From positions 7,534,842 to 7,598,841 of the forward strand of contig CM041197.1 of NCBI GenBank assembly GCA_023078555.1: 64,000 nucleotides of DNA. Direction: 5' to 3'. The position numbers and the translations under genes were made by a program. This DNA is from Ulva prolifera (taxonomy: Eukaryota; Chlorophyta; Ulvophyceae; Ulvales; Ulvaceae). Below the pieces are notes generated by a model. The model was given only the letters and a program-made list of their open reading frames with translations. It searched no databases and had not been told where the DNA came from. Shown piece by piece: positions 36,122 to 49,539 of this stretch. Each line of letters starts with the position of its first letter. The stretch's first letter is position 1.

Positions 36122-39021
36122 TCAGAATTTGGCACACAGGCAACCAAATGACCATCTACTCTGGTGTATCGCCCTTTCTGCTTTCGCCTCCACAGTGTCG
36201 GGGGGCGACCTGGATCCCTGTGGTGTGTTGAATTTGGCGCCGGTGCACTGCAACGGTGGCTGCAGCGTTTCGAGAGCAACCGTGAGGCGGCTGCAGACTT
36301 CAGCGGCTGATGGCCGCTTCAGCGGGTGCAACCTGGTGCAATCGTGCACGAGGGCCGCAAACGGAGCTGGGCAAGCGTCGTTGCATGACGGGCGGTACCC
36401 TGACATTGGAAGCCTGCACACTTTCATAACCACATTCTGACCTGCTCACACCCGACATACTGGCAAAAATAATACATCATGATCAGTTGCTGACATGTAA
36501 GCTCTGGCATCACTGGATGCATGAATGCACACAAGTTCAAAATGCGGTCCACACCTCCAGCTGGCAGACACCTTCGACAGTGCGGAAGCTCGTGGCCATG
36601 CGTGTGAACCACCACTTTGCAGCAATCGACCAGCTCACTTCCGATGGACCAAACATACTGAACACCAGCAGCAGTGCAGACACCATGGATCAGCAGCCCT
36701 GCCATGCAATACACCCTGCCAAACAGATGCAGATGGAACCGCACCTCGTCCGCGTCTCTGCTTCCCACACGCTCAACCAGCGGATGCCGTAGTAGATCTC
36801 CCAGAGGACGATTCCAAGGGAGTAGACCTCGCTGGCGGGCGTGATCTCGCCGCGTTCCAGGGCCTCGGAGGGCAGGTACGCCTGCATCTGTGGCGACGGC
36901 TTTGGGCCTGCCTGCCCCGGCGCGAGGTGCACCGACAGCGCAAAGTCGCAGAGCTTCGCTCGGAAGCGCCTCTCGTCCTGCACACAAGCCAGCTTCCAAA
37001 GGCAGTGGGCGAATACCATGCAGAACACGTACTGGGTGACTCTGTGAAACCGGAGAACAACGCCGTCCGTGACAGACACAAGATATCTGAATGATTGCCA
37101 CGGATGTATCGAGTCAAGAGACGCTGATCCACTGTGTCTAGGCAGGCATAGATCTCTACTATTGGTAGTACTATTGGGCCTTGGCCTGGTTGGATTCAAG
37201 GGGCAATGGTGATTCACAGCTACTAGTAGCGTGTCCGGGACTGGTCGATGGGAAGGTACCGAACGATCGCCGGTCAGCAGCACGTTGCCGGGATTGATGT
37301 TTCCATGGAGGACGCTGCGTCGGTGCATGAAGCTAACAGCCTGTGCGACGTCAAGGGCGGTCAGCAGCACGCAGCGCAGCACGTCCATGGAGCCGCCGGG
37401 GCCGCGTCGCAGCGCCTTGAAGGTGTCGGCAAGCGTGCGAGGTTTTGCGCCTACATTTACCAGGTGGTCCCGCAGCGACCCTGGACGCCATAGGCTGTGA
37501 GAGCGTCCTGCGACAGCGGTGGCACCGCAGATCAATGTCCTGTGCAGCAGCGGGCTGTCGCCTGGATCCCCTCTCACTGTCTCAGTCAATTTGGAACGGA
37601 CAATCCAACATTGTCACGCAGCTTAGAAACTACAGCTGTTTCTTTCAAGCAAACCACAAATAACCCACGGGCTGAAAAAGGGGTACATGTACAGGACGGA
37701 TGACTGGAGAGGTAGCAGCATGCGTACGGAGCTGGAGGCTTTGGATTTATAAATGCACGGCAGGGCACTGCGCACCGAGTTCGCATTGCTCCATCGCGAT
37801 GCACATCTGAAGCCTCACGCGCATCGGCCCCAGCTCGGCGACTCCACTGGACAATGGTGAGGCACTACGCGAGCCCGGAATTCCAGTCCAAAAATGCTTA
37901 CCCCGTCTCTGTTTCATCTGCTTCAGGCTTGCAGTGCCACTGTCAGCACCAGCATGCGATGCCCCGCCTTCTACTTGGAGCGCGAGATTGTGTGCAGTCA
38001 TCTCCAGCTGTGCTCCAGAAACGGGGTCGAGGCAGCGCGAGTATGCCCAATACATGGTGACGATATTCTTGTGCTTGAGGAAGCGGTGGAGGGAGGGCTC
38101 GCTGAGGCGGAGGCAGTCACGGAAGGCGGGTGCTGCACCGGAGACATACGTGACAGGCGTGGTCATCTTGAGTACAAATAAGGGCTTCATTCCATGGCCA
38201 AGGCTGCTACGTATACGCTTGCCCTGCAGAATCAGATGGAGGATCGCAGCAATCTTGTCTGTTGTCCAGATTGAGCGATGTCACGCAAGTCGGAATGCTG
38301 CGTAGTTACATGCTGTGAGCTGTGAAAACGACAGTGCTCATGAATGCTGAATTGAACAGGCTGCAGCAGGCAGTGCCACAGGTTCTGGGTGACAATATTA
38401 ATCGGCCCCAGTCTATAGCTAGAGAAGTACGAGTGCAAGCGACCACAATTTCTGCTGCATGCTGGAACCGGTGATGCTTGACCTTTGATGATTGAGTGGG
38501 TGACACTTCCCACCTACTGAGAAGACGCAAGAAGGGAACCATCACACGATACGCGCGTAAGCACTGTCGGTCAACAATCACGTAGCTGACCGGAGGCACA
38601 CCTGCCTTGTCAGTGTGCAGATATGCAAATCGCTGAGACTTCCTTTTCGCAGAAGCTTCGACATGGTGTAAATGCTCTCATGGTGTTCCCCAATGCCGTT
38701 CCGGATCCCCAGAGACGCCAGCATGGCTGCTGTGCCGATAGTGGTCTTGTGGACGGGCACGGCTGCAACCTCCCCAGAGCCCGCAACATCAGGCCACGGC
38801 TCGGCTGGATTGCTAGACGTCAAGGTCCGTGACCATTGGCTTTCAGAGCCAAGTTGCTCCAAGATGGATTGATCGGCGCCCCTTTTGCTGACGTCACAGT
38901 TTGACTTTGCATTTGCCGCGGCAGATGGTCCCTGCATTTCGCCGTCTGCAGGCGGACGGACCCTCCAGTCAATGTGCCACGCATTGCACAGCTGCCACCA
39001 TTGCCAAACCAACACATGCAT
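36122..39021 (-). CDS. Gene E, 3' part: TKL-like kinase domain with HGN and DFA
   Basis: Minus-strand kinase exons: about 39021-38595, 38190-37776, 37480 to about 37250, 36977-36778 and about 36433-36122 (stop). The beta-3 lysine lies in FVLKM (38167-38169). The hinge, rebuilt across a clean phase-1 junction, reads MEQCELGSLRDHL, typical of tyrosine-kinase-like (TKL) kinases. The catalytic loop is VLHGNINPGNVLL, with Asn at the Asp position (37299-37301). The DFG motif is DFA (36939-36947). EVYSLGIVLWEI and HPLKRPSAAEV mark the C-lobe. Lys and the metal-binding Asp remain, but loss of the catalytic Asp suggests a pseudokinase or very weak enzyme. The glycine loop is also poor (LLRKGSLSDLH). 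Convergent with gene F. Confidence 0.7.
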
Positions 39022-39389
39022 GTGGACTGCATGCGAACTGACACTGTTGATGACTCATGCCTACTCCATGTACATAAGCTGCCAACCGAACTAGGCCTGC
39101 CGGCACCGCGCCATTGCAGATGTTCCTGTTCAAAAGCTAGATCTTTGCAACACCGTACCACTGCGAGTACGTAGTCAGAGTTCACATTTGACCTTGCCAA
39201 TATATATATCCCGGACATTTGGGTTCACATGTGGCATGTGCACCTTCAAGTTGTGCACTCCTGAGACAGGAAGCCTCTCAGAAGACACACTGGCAGTAGA
39301 AAGCTGATGCTGCACACTAATACATCACAACATAGCCAGTGTGATATGCATCATGTGCCAGCATGCCGTGTGACGCAGCACGTGCGCCG

Positions 39390-42300
39390 TTTAAGGTAGG
39401 AACTACCTCGGAACACCGCCCATGAGCATGACTCCATGGCCAGGTCAACCATGCCCTGGTCAGCATGTTCACCACAGCAGACTTCTTCAAGCATCTTGTA
39501 CTCTGCTGTGGGCAAAATCGCTGGTATGCAGCTGGAAGACTGATCGGAGGAAATCTCTTGAGAGACTGGTAGTTCGAGAAATCCGTCGACATCATGCAGC
39601 TGCAGGAACTCCCGGCAATCTGGAACTTCTGTCTGTGTCACTGGAAATCCCTGCAAATTATAGCCGATGGCGCTTTGTATTGCCTGTACAGCAGCGAGGC
39701 ACAGATGCTTGTTTGATCTGTAGATCCGCGTGCTTGCCTGCAGCATGCTGCCACTGACAGATCACACAATGTTGCTACACACCACTGGCATGCAATGGGC
39801 TCAAGGCCAAGGCAATACTGCGCATTTCAACAAAGCAGCCTTCATCTTCATAGATATCACCTCCTGCCCCGCAACGTTGACCTCCACACACCCTCAGGAC
39901 AGGCAAGATCATATGCATGCCATGTCCGTTGGCTGTGGAGGCTTTGCAAACTTAGCATGCATTCGTACATGCATGTATTCGTACCATTTTAGCATGCCCG
40001 AACTGTTCCCAGGTATGGCCGGGACAACGATGGCTAAATCACGCGCATCCGCTATTGCATACACATATTTACAGTTCGGCTGACAGTCCGTCGAGTCATT
40101 GCAGAAGCCGGCCAATCGAAAGTATTGATCGTGAGAAATCCTCATCGTCGACAGGCGAGTGTATAATTATGACTATAAGCACATGGGAGTCTGTGTGGTG
40201 AACCGACTTCGAATCGGTCGATCGAAACGACTTACTTCGGCATATGTGGTCCCGTTCAATGGGAGGCCTCAAGTTGAGTCGGAGTTGTCCAACAAGATAC
40301 GGCTCCGAGCTGAGTCAGTAAATTCAGATTTACTCTACTTGACTTCGATCGCAACTGGCAGGGAAAGGGCGCACAGGTGCCCCTGCTCAGATGTCAGCAT
40401 GCATGAACTCTGTGCCGTCACCGCGACGGTGTGATCGGCCAATATTGATATGATCAGATGATCGGCCAGATGTCATGCAGAACACAATGCTATGAACAGC
40501 GTGGACAAACAGGCATCCTGACCCATGAAGGTGACAATGCCAATCGTCTGGCCCTAGCCATCAACACGATATGTGTCAGTCATGCACAGAGTCACTGCCA
40601 TCATGATGTACTGATGGCCCACAGCAGACAGCCCTCACTCAGCTTGGAAGCGCTATTTTAGCTAGACACACATGACTTTCACTGTGTGGCCAGATTCAGG
40701 GGAAGACGGTACCGGCAGGGGCAAGCTCTCAACGAAGCTAGCGACTTTAGAAGACTCCCAGAACATTTCACGTCCAAGTTTGGCCGCAACAGCATTCATT
40801 GTGTGCAGGGCATTGCTCTTTTGCCGATCCGGGGCTACCTGCATCGCAACGCAGGTGTCAGCAAACTCTCTTGAGACAGGCTGGGCCTGCATTATGACCA
40901 GACATCATGAACGCACTTCCTGCTCCACTTGACCGCCTGTGGTTTCGCTTTCAGGGGCCCGGTTGGCCTTGGGGGAAGGAAGGAAGGACTGCAACTCGAC
41001 CGAATCCTGCAGAGAGCAAAAATCGCTCAGTGACTAGAACACGTGTGACAGCATGTGTGTCAAGTGAAGGTGAGGTTCACAGTGTACGCCGTCCACTGTC
41101 TCAACACAAGCCGGACAATTGGTGTACATTGTGGACACATGATTAATCACAAGTTTGGTCGAGTTGCAAGGAGCCGTGGCCACCATTGGCTGCGACGCCC
41201 CATGCAGCTGTTGGCAAGGCGGCTCAATGTCAGGTTCCCAGTGAGCTCCACATGTACATGCACATGGCTCTGCTGCAAAGGGTACCTTTGAGGCTCGGGT
41301 GGTTTGAACACCATGGTGTGGCCAGCCGCAGACGTATCACAGAACCCACCAGTTCAAGTCCACGTGTAAAAGCAGCCTCCCATATGCAAAGTCACTTGGA
41401 GCTGCACAGCGTTCTGAGGATGAACTCGCATTTATGAGCTCATGGCCCACCGGGTCGTGGCATGCAGTAGACACACCGCCATGCATGCCTCATCGAACTC
41501 CGCCTCATGTACATCGCAGGCGTCCACCGCCATCTGTCCGCCACACTTGTTGCACAGAATGGACCCGTTGTCTTCAGCCTGTACAGGAGTCCTAGTTTCC
41601 GTTGGCCTCTCTGGAACCTAAAACTGCCGTGTGTGTGACTTAGTCTAGGTAGCTGTAGTCGCAGTCACAGTTCAGGCCCCAACTGCGAATTCATGAGTGA
41701 GATTTGGACAGATACTGAAGCAACAGTACCCATGTCTAACAGCACACACAGACACACACAGACTGAGAGACTGAAATACACACAGACGCAGATACACATA
41801 GACACACGGACAAATTTAAACAAACACACACTCTCACAGGCACACAGACACAGAGGTTGGTATCACAAGCTGCTCGCTCGCCCAGTGCAGCGCCGCCGTG
41901 CAGTGTGCAGTTGACCACACTGGAGCAGTCTGCATCACAGGTAGCAACATGCTCATGCATCCTCCACGCGGGATATGGCACGCCAGGTGTGGCTTGAGCG
42001 CACTTTGTGGCCGTTCTGCCGGTATGCCAGGGCCACCAGGCCCTCCCTGGAGGTCGCAGCTCTGCAGCATGTCCTTTCCAGCGGCACCTGGGGCCCGTCC
42101 GGTCTGTACAGCTTTTGTGTCTCCGGGCACTTGCCAACAGTGCGTACCTGCGGGGCTTCGGGAGTCTGCAGACGGAAGACTAGGCCCTGTCACTGACTAA
42201 CTGTTCATACCATCGTTGATCTGGTAGACGCTGGCTTGAACAGCAGCGCTGCATGCAGATGTGTGCGAGAGTGGCATTGGCCACGTTGAGTAGAGACTTG

Positions 42301-45300
42301 AGTCCGCAGCTGTCACCAAATACTCGGCGGCGGGCATCACACGTCGCTTTCATGCGGCTGACTTTTTTCATGACAAGATGGATGCTCGGCGGCGCGGTGA
42401 GTATCTGAGGTCACAGCTACTGAAGTGCCCGAGCAGTGTTGTCATGTGAACACAATGTTGGTCGCTGGCCCAGCTCCGAAGCTGGCTGTGTCACCACTAG
42501 CCCCTGGTGATCACGTGCTCTATGCTCTGCCGTTGCAGATGACTGACGGTACATGGCAAGATATGTGGCAAGCTTTATCGGTTATCTTAGAGCAGCACCG
42601 TTGATTGCATGGCGCTGGCAGGCATGGAGGCCCACAGGCCGGACGCAGCAGCATTAGACCAGTTCATACGCATGACATTTGCATCGATGAACAGATCGAG
42701 GCCCTCCACACGCTCGGTCTGTAGCTTTTCTCCTTCCATGTGAGTCCCTGATAGCAGCATCTTCACCTGCACTCAGCCAATCACGCCTGAGTTCGGCGTG
42801 ACCGCCACAGTTTTGGTCCAGCCACCATGCGTGAACTTTGCAGCCGGGACCACGGTGGCGCTGCATGCGATGCAGGCCTTGGCAGTGATCACTACACCGT
42901 GACTTCTGTCACATCCCTATTGAAACAGCCATGATTTAGTCATACAGGTAGGAGTGGAGACGGACCTGTTCTTTGCCCAGCCTGATAACAAGATTTGCGA
43001 TGAAGATAGCCTTCAAGTTCCCGACCTTGTAAGCGGCCCTGCTCTGTAAGCGCTCCCCTTCTGCAAGCTAATCGCGTGAGTCCATGCTGTTGGGCCGCAG
43101 TTCAAACACTATTTGAGGTTTCAACTTGGCCTGGGTCCTCAGACATGTGGATTAACTCAGTACCCTGCGGCGGCAATCCCACGCTGCATGTGTCTTCAGA
43201 GACCCCCAGGTGCGCCTCCAAGGCGGTCATATGATTGTCACTCAGCTTCTCTTCCGTAGCACGCACGAAGTCTGGGCTGATGGTGCACCGCAGAGAGGCC
43301 GCCACATCGATTGAGCCCTGCAGGAGCTGCATCGTACCATTGCAGAAATCCTGCATGCGGCTTCATGCCATGTGACCGAATGCTTTGTATGCGAACCTAG
43401 AGCCGACAGAAGAAACTTCTGCGTTTGCAATATTCATTCCCCCGTGGGCACTCATGGTGACAGTCCCCTTGTGGACATGCTGGGGTTGGCGGCCTCATCC
43501 GCACTGCCACACACGATTAGGCACCCACGCGTTGACGTGATCTCAAAGCAAGGTCACAGACTGGCGTGGCTGCCAAGGCGCAGGAGCTCACAGTTCTCAG
43601 CCTGTCTGCGACAGAGTGGCATGGATAGTAGGAACTGCGCCCACACTGCAAAGTATGGCACGTGTTGCCTGAGAGAACACGTACCGCCCAGTAAAGGAAC
43701 AGCTCCTGGCAGATGGCACGGAGATGCACTCGTCCAGACTTCGCAGCATGTGAGCCCCGTAGAAGCTGCAACCAAAGGCCGTTCTATGTGAGCCGCACTG
43801 CGCATCTGCGGGGTCTGTGCCAGTGAAGGCATTACGTTTGGCACAGTGCACGCAGGCCGGCCTCTTGGAGGATCGCAAAACTGCAATGGAGACATGCGAA
43901 CGAACTGTGCGCAACAGTGGTACTCGCCCAAGCCGGAGCATTCGGGCCAGGTCGCAATAGTTGAAATTAAGATTTCATTGGCTCTTATGCATGAACAAGG
44001 CATGTGATACTAGTACATGGAGGAGCTGTGAAAGTCCAGTGATAAGACCGCTTTACTACTGGACCCTTACACGTTGTGGCGTGTAAGCGTCCAGTGGTAT
44101 AGCGGTCTTATCACTGGACTTTCACAAAAGCTGGGTCCTCTGAGATTGAGGCAGGTCAATCCGCAACTTCCCCGGCTCGTTGACTGCATCACCAATCCAA
44201 CCAGACACTTTCACTGGTTCCTGAGGTGACCCCTTATCACTGGACTTTCGCAGGAACTCAGGCTGCCCAAGGACATCAGGACCAAAGAAGGTGTGCGATG
44301 AGATTTGCCACGTGCCATGTGGTGGCCAGTGGCCAGTGGTCGCAGATCCTTGCGCAATACTAGATCTCCTCTGGCACAATTCTTCAGTAGCACCTGATTC
44401 AGAACAGACGGGCAATGTCTCCGTTATGTGGGCGCACACAAATCAGGCACCTCAGTCGTGAGGCAGGTGTGAACCCCACTCAGGGCACTGTGACATATAT
44501 GTCAGGCACAAGCAGAACAGTCATGCTCGCACCTGCATACACTCGAGGGCTCGTGCATGCAAAATGGCTGCCGTTGCCATGGCAGTCAGAACTTTCCGGA
44601 GGGTGCAGGGATGGCGACAGATGGCATCAGCTTTCCCTAACATCATTGCTCCATAGCCCAGCCGCTGCACCACTGCCGGGGGTGGCAGCCCCTGTTCCAA
44701 CAGGCAGCTGAGTCAGAGCTGGAGAAAATAAAGCGATATGAAGCACTGGTTGAGGGCAAGGCAGCTTGTTGATTGCGTGCCAGCTAAGCATGTGCTCCAT
44801 GCATGCGGAGCATGCACTTCCACTCGCTGATTGGCATAAGTGGTTTCATAAAGACATCACTGAAACACAGAATGAAGTCGACGACAGCGATGTTTCTTGC
44901 GTAGCTACTATTCATCCGCTGAGTATTGAGGCCGCTCATCAGCACCTGTGATCACGATATTCCCATGCATCAAGCATGCTTCCGGATACAGGGAGACACA
45001 GGCTGCAGCACCTTAACGTGTGTGTTGTGATAGTCACAGTTGTGGACGTCTGCAGTGGAGTCTTGGGGGTTCGGGTCGTGGCCAGGCGCATCTGGCACAT
45101 CCGCATTATCATGTAACAGCGCCAACTTCGAGGACGGAGGATTGTTCGCGGGCCCTGCAGTTGGTCTGCACGGAAAACATGGCATTCAAATGGCGCCATG
45201 CACAATCCTCGCAGAGACTGTCGACAGATTGTCCGATCGGAGCAGAACTGCCCACCAGGTGGGCCAAAGCTCACGTGACAATGCATGACTCTGCTGGAAG

Positions 45301-48300
45301 GCAGATACTGCTTTGAACACTCCTGCGAGATGTTCAACACATGTCACAACCACAGGGCTGATGGTCTGTGGCTCTCAGGCAACGGGCTCCAGCTGCAGAT
45401 AGTGCAATTACAGCTATGATTATTGCCCGGATTGCAGCACTGAACGTGTCGCACCTTCGTGGATAATGTTTTGCTTGAATTTTTGCAAACATAAGGCTTG
45501 CACCACTGGCCGAAGCGTGCCGTTTCATGTCCGAATTCTCCCTCCAGTCAGGAATGCCGACGAGCTCCATTGCGCAAAGCCTCATGTGTAACAGGAGGGC
45601 ACACAGGAGCACATGCAGTGTACAGCACAGTGACACCTCATCAGTGATTGCACTTGGTTGGAACTCAAATAGCAGCTTCAACCAATCTCTGGGCTCAGAA
45701 CTTCCGCTCGCTGGACTCGAAGGCCGAGCCTTGGTATCCTGCACCACTGGTGCACACCAACTCCTCAGCCAGCATCTCATGATGAGCAGTGCTCATCGAG
45801 TATAGGATGTGGTTAACTGAAACTCAGCCTAGGCGCGGGTACAGCTGCTCGGCGCGGGCACAGCTGTCACACGGTGACCATTGAATGACATCAAATGCAT
45901 GAGCCATCAAATGCATGAGCCATCAAATTTAGAGTCAAAGCAACAGCACGTTTCACCAGAGCAGCACACAAACCACCAAATCTCATATGCGTCATGCACT
46001 TTGCCGCTGGTGGCATGCTCTTCCACCGCATTATGCACACATCACAGTACCGCAGTGCGCCGGTGATGTGCTCGACTGGATGCCTGGACAGGGTCGGTTG
46101 TAAAGAGGAGTGAACAAGTGGAAACACGAACAGGTGCAGACAGCCCTGGACAGGATCAACTCGTGTGTACAGCCTGCCAGTGAAATCAGCCTGAGGGTAC
46201 TCCACATTTGCGTATGCAAGCATCCCGTAGCGGGCCGAACACGTATGACTTCAGACATATGTCGACATAGATCTGCAGCGTCATGGGGGTGAGTGGGCAC
46301 GATCGCGGGAAGTATGATTTATGTAAACTGATGACGCAACCAGAATGCCGAGAATGCCGTCAAAGCTTCAAAACTAGCCCAAACATGTGCACAGGCCAGG
46401 AATGGCTACCGCACCTCGGGAGCAGCCTGTGTGGAGTCGGTGCGTTGCTGACTTGTTGGCTGAGCTCCCCGGTCATATTGATGCACAACATGATCGGCAG
46501 CCGTACGATCAGCGATAGCGTTGTCAACGTGACCGTGCTGCCGCGCGGGCATGATGACATCTAAAGCACCCGCGGGCAGCAGCTGGTCATGGTCTTCCGG
46601 CAGCTGTTGCTTCATCTCCGCTGGTGAACGGGAGGTGACTGCAGCTGACGCCTTCCTGGCTTCAGATGCTACCTCTGTCTTGAGCAGTACACTGTCAGTC
46701 GGCGATGCTGCGCATGCGTCTGGTGCTGCAGCATCACTCAGTCCCGTCATTGCCTGCAAGCACCACTTGCCTCGCATGCCTTCGCCTTGCAATTGACTCA
46801 CATGTATTTGCTGTGGCAGCAACCCCATGCAGTTCACATGTAAGACAGGCCGAGACGTCTCAGAATAGAGTCAAGCGCCTGTCTGCAACCACAAGGTATA
46901 TCTCTTGCTGTGTCTGGCAGTGCCGTGACCGTGCCCAAGCGTATGCCATACATCCCTACCCAACAGGACTTGTCCAGCTGCCTAGGCCGACCGAAACGCC
47001 ATGCTGTCGAGTCATGTGCTAGGACGGCTGCAGATGCATTCATACTCCCGCATATGCATACACTGGGGCATGGTGATGTGGTGGGACACGTTTATGATCC
47101 ATACCTGCAGTATCCTTTCAGTGCGGGTGGGATCCGCATCATCAGTACTGAAGCCATGAAGCTCCGCCAGGTGCTCCGTAATAACCTTAAGGTCGTCCCG
47201 CATTTGCTCCATACGCTTTGATATGGACGCGGTCAGGGCCTGAAGCTCAGATGCACTCACCTTTAAAACACCGCCCCCCGGCCCCCCCTGCGCAAGCCGG
47301 TTCTGCAATGCATGACATTCCTTCAGAACTGCGCGGGCACCTGCCTCGCCCAGCTGCAGGCTGCTCCTGTGCAGTTCCCGCATGCACTGCTCCACCCCTG
47401 CCAGAAGCCCAAGCTTGTCGCCTGCTCCAGAGGCGGTTCTGAGCGCCAGGATTGTGGCACGCAGGTGGCCAAGGTGTTCTGCCACCTCTGGCACGGCGCT
47501 TTGCATGGAGGTGGCGCGAAGGTCGGCCGCGGCAGCCGAGACATGGCCGGCCTTGTCGCCGCCGGCGGACACGGCGGAGACGATGAGCAACGGCAGCAGC
47601 TGTTGGACGCTGTGCATAATGGACCGCATGCGTTCCTGCAGGTGCTATCATGATGGCTGTGACATTCCCTGAACAGCCACTCATGCAAATGGTGCAACTT
47701 TATACGGAGCTGTCAGCAGGGCCTGAACAAGACGTATCTGTAACGTCCGACGGAGTCCTGGTGGACCACCATGTAAGCATACATGAGGTGGTCGCTGCCA
47801 TGGCCTGGGCAGGCCAATGAAACTGGCAAACACTGCATACATGCAGCCACAAGAATGGTAATCACTGGCAGAAGCGACAGAGTATTTGACCATCATAAAG
47901 TTGTATGGGATGACAAGTTCACGGAACCGGATTCATATGCATCCGGTTTCATTATTGAAGTTCAGCCTTTTCTCGATAGTTGACGGGCGCAACTGCCAGC
48001 CACTGACACCGACACCGACACGAACTGTCATGCCAGATGATCTAGATCCTCCGTGTGATGTAGTCAAGACCTTGCCGTGTTTTGCGTACAGAACTGTATA
48101 GAGCAACGTCAGCACTTGACCATATATGGAGCTACCGCCACGGGCAAGGGGCATTGCATGAGCTACAAGTGCTTGTAGCACACCGTGTCTCTGCGCTCGA
48201 GAATGACTCTCGACGCAGTCGCGCGTAACGCATACTTCTTCGCCTTGGACAGTGCAGTGTCTACCAGGGCGAGTAGCTCCTGTGCCACAGGCTGGGCATG

Positions 48301-48993
48301 CTGCGGGATGTCGTCCTTGATAGCTTGCACAACCTCAGCGAAATGGTCCATGAACCTGGCAGTGTATCCCGCATTCAACGCCAACGCCATAAGGAAGCAC
48401 CATGTGGCGAGGAGCGAGAACACGGTACATGCGCGGTGGTGTTGAAGTCAGTGAATGTGCACGTGTTATAGCGTCTGTCGCCAGTGCATGTTCGTTGAAC
48501 CCATGGTGAGCATAGAACATGTGGCACCGCTGCACACTCGCTCCTGGTAGACTGCAGCTGATGCGCTGAACTGGTAGGCAGGAGTGCGGGGTGTCAACAT
48601 GTCGACGATGATGTCTTTGTGGTGCTGGTCCGAGCAATCACAGAATGATGGAGTGGCAGCTTTCGAGCCTATGCAAACTTCAGGCGACACTTCAGTGAGA
48701 AACGCAGTTACCAGAATCCACATCACCAGATGGGCTGGGCAATGCGGATGTGTATCTGCAGTCAACATAGGGGTGCATAGAGGAGGCAGACTAAGTATCA
48801 GCAACGCGTTGCTACGTGGCGGGATGGCGCACTTGGCAAATTCCGCATTGGCTCGCTCTCGTTCATGTTTACAAAATTCCGCATTGGCTCGCTCTCGTTC
48901 ACGATAAAGCTTGAACACACTGCGCGCGTTGTGTGCAGCTTGAGTCAGAGTATCTTTGACATCAAGTGATGTTCCGGTACCGCTCGCCGCCAT
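39390..48993 (-). CDS. Gene E, 5' part: helical N-terminal region of unknown function
   Basis: Probable exons from 5': from 48993 (ATG, MAASGTGTSLDVKDTLTQ, then an ERERANAEF repeat), about 48372-48182 (AEVVQAIKDDIPQHAQPVAQ), 47635-47105 (177 codons, AG/GT borders), about 46755-46400, about 45780-45360, 44707-44533 (RLGYGAMMLGK), from 43350 (GSIDVAASLRCTISPDF), about 41640-41450 (ILCNKCGGQM, then VHEAEFDEACMAV) and about 39650-39390 (FLQLHDVDGF). Composition is mainly helical. The 45.4-45.8 kb exon carries two hydrophobic stretches that could be membrane segments. A C-x-x-C pair near 41.6 kb may bind metal. The order matches the upstream exons of gene C. Whether everything joins the kinase at 39 kb is inferred from strand and order; the block may be two genes. 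Confidence 0.45.
40080..41440. other. Stretch with no recognised exon
   Basis: Presumed intron or intergenic sequence of gene E. Only short unsupported frames and a small inverted repeat (GATCGGCCAATATTGATATG near 40433) were noticed. Confidence 0.4.
41737..41862. repeat. CA-rich simple repeat
   Basis: Degenerate CACACAGA-type microsatellite on the plus strand, in presumed intron of gene E. It creates spurious Cys/Val-rich frames on the minus strand. Confidence 0.8.
44028..44125. mobile_element. Foldback element, about 98-bp near-palindrome
   Basis: The arm beginning GTGAAAGTCCAGTGATAAGA at 44028 is complemented by the arm ending at 44125. Inner blocks TTACACG/CGTGTAA and the TTGTGG centre continue the pairing with a few mismatches. 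A related single arm CCTTATCACTGGACTTTCGC occurs near 44231. This fits a foldback or MITE-type transposon; no clear target duplication is seen. Confidence 0.65.
48838..48901. repeat. Direct repeat inside first exon of gene E
   Basis: A 28-bp unit beginning AAATTCCGCATTGGCTCG occurs at 48838-48865 and 48874-48901 (36-bp period). On the minus strand it encodes two copies of ERERANAEF, in a charged, probably helical segment near the N-terminus. The 36-bp period keeps the frame. Confidence 0.8.
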
Positions 48994-49526
48994 ACTGCCT
49001 CCACGCTGTCTAGGGCGCCTCTCACGGCCTGGGTATACAGTCAATTACAGTCGGTGCCGACGCGCAGAAAGCGCGGATACGAATAGTGCTGCACGTCCGC
49101 AATATACCCTTTCATGGGCCGGTGCCATCCGCCATATTTATCACCCTTTCATGAATCAGTGCCACTCTTACTCATCACAGCTTCCCCGTGCGGGCTCGAG
49201 GTGCACACCCAAAGCCCTCGTCTCCTCTGTTCCGCCCCTGCGGTATCAGCCATATATTCGAAAACGTTCATCGCCTGAATCTTGAGACACGAAAGGGTTT
49301 ACGCATTGTGACTGGCCATAGAGCTGGCCGCAACCGCACACTGAACGCAAGACACAGGATGCAGAACACGAGTGGCATGGAAGCTACTGCATCACGATTA
49401 CACAGACACTTCGAAACGTAAACACAGTCACCGACCTGGTAAATCTCGGAGGGATCACGTCTGCCAGAGTGCGAACCTGTCGCACGCAGAATCCTGCTCA
49501 GACGAGGCTCGTCGCATCAGCTTCAA

Positions 49527-49539
49527 GGGCAGCACAATA
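49527..49539. repeat. Left target-site duplication of the LINE
   Basis: GGGCAGCACAATA at the 3' side of the element is repeated exactly at 53399-53411 on its 5' side. Confidence 0.85.

Noticed and set aside
40159-40330. Possible tRNA because of CGACTTCGAATCGGTC
   Set aside because: The T-arm-like hairpin has no matching acceptor stem, D-arm or anticodon arm at proper spacing.
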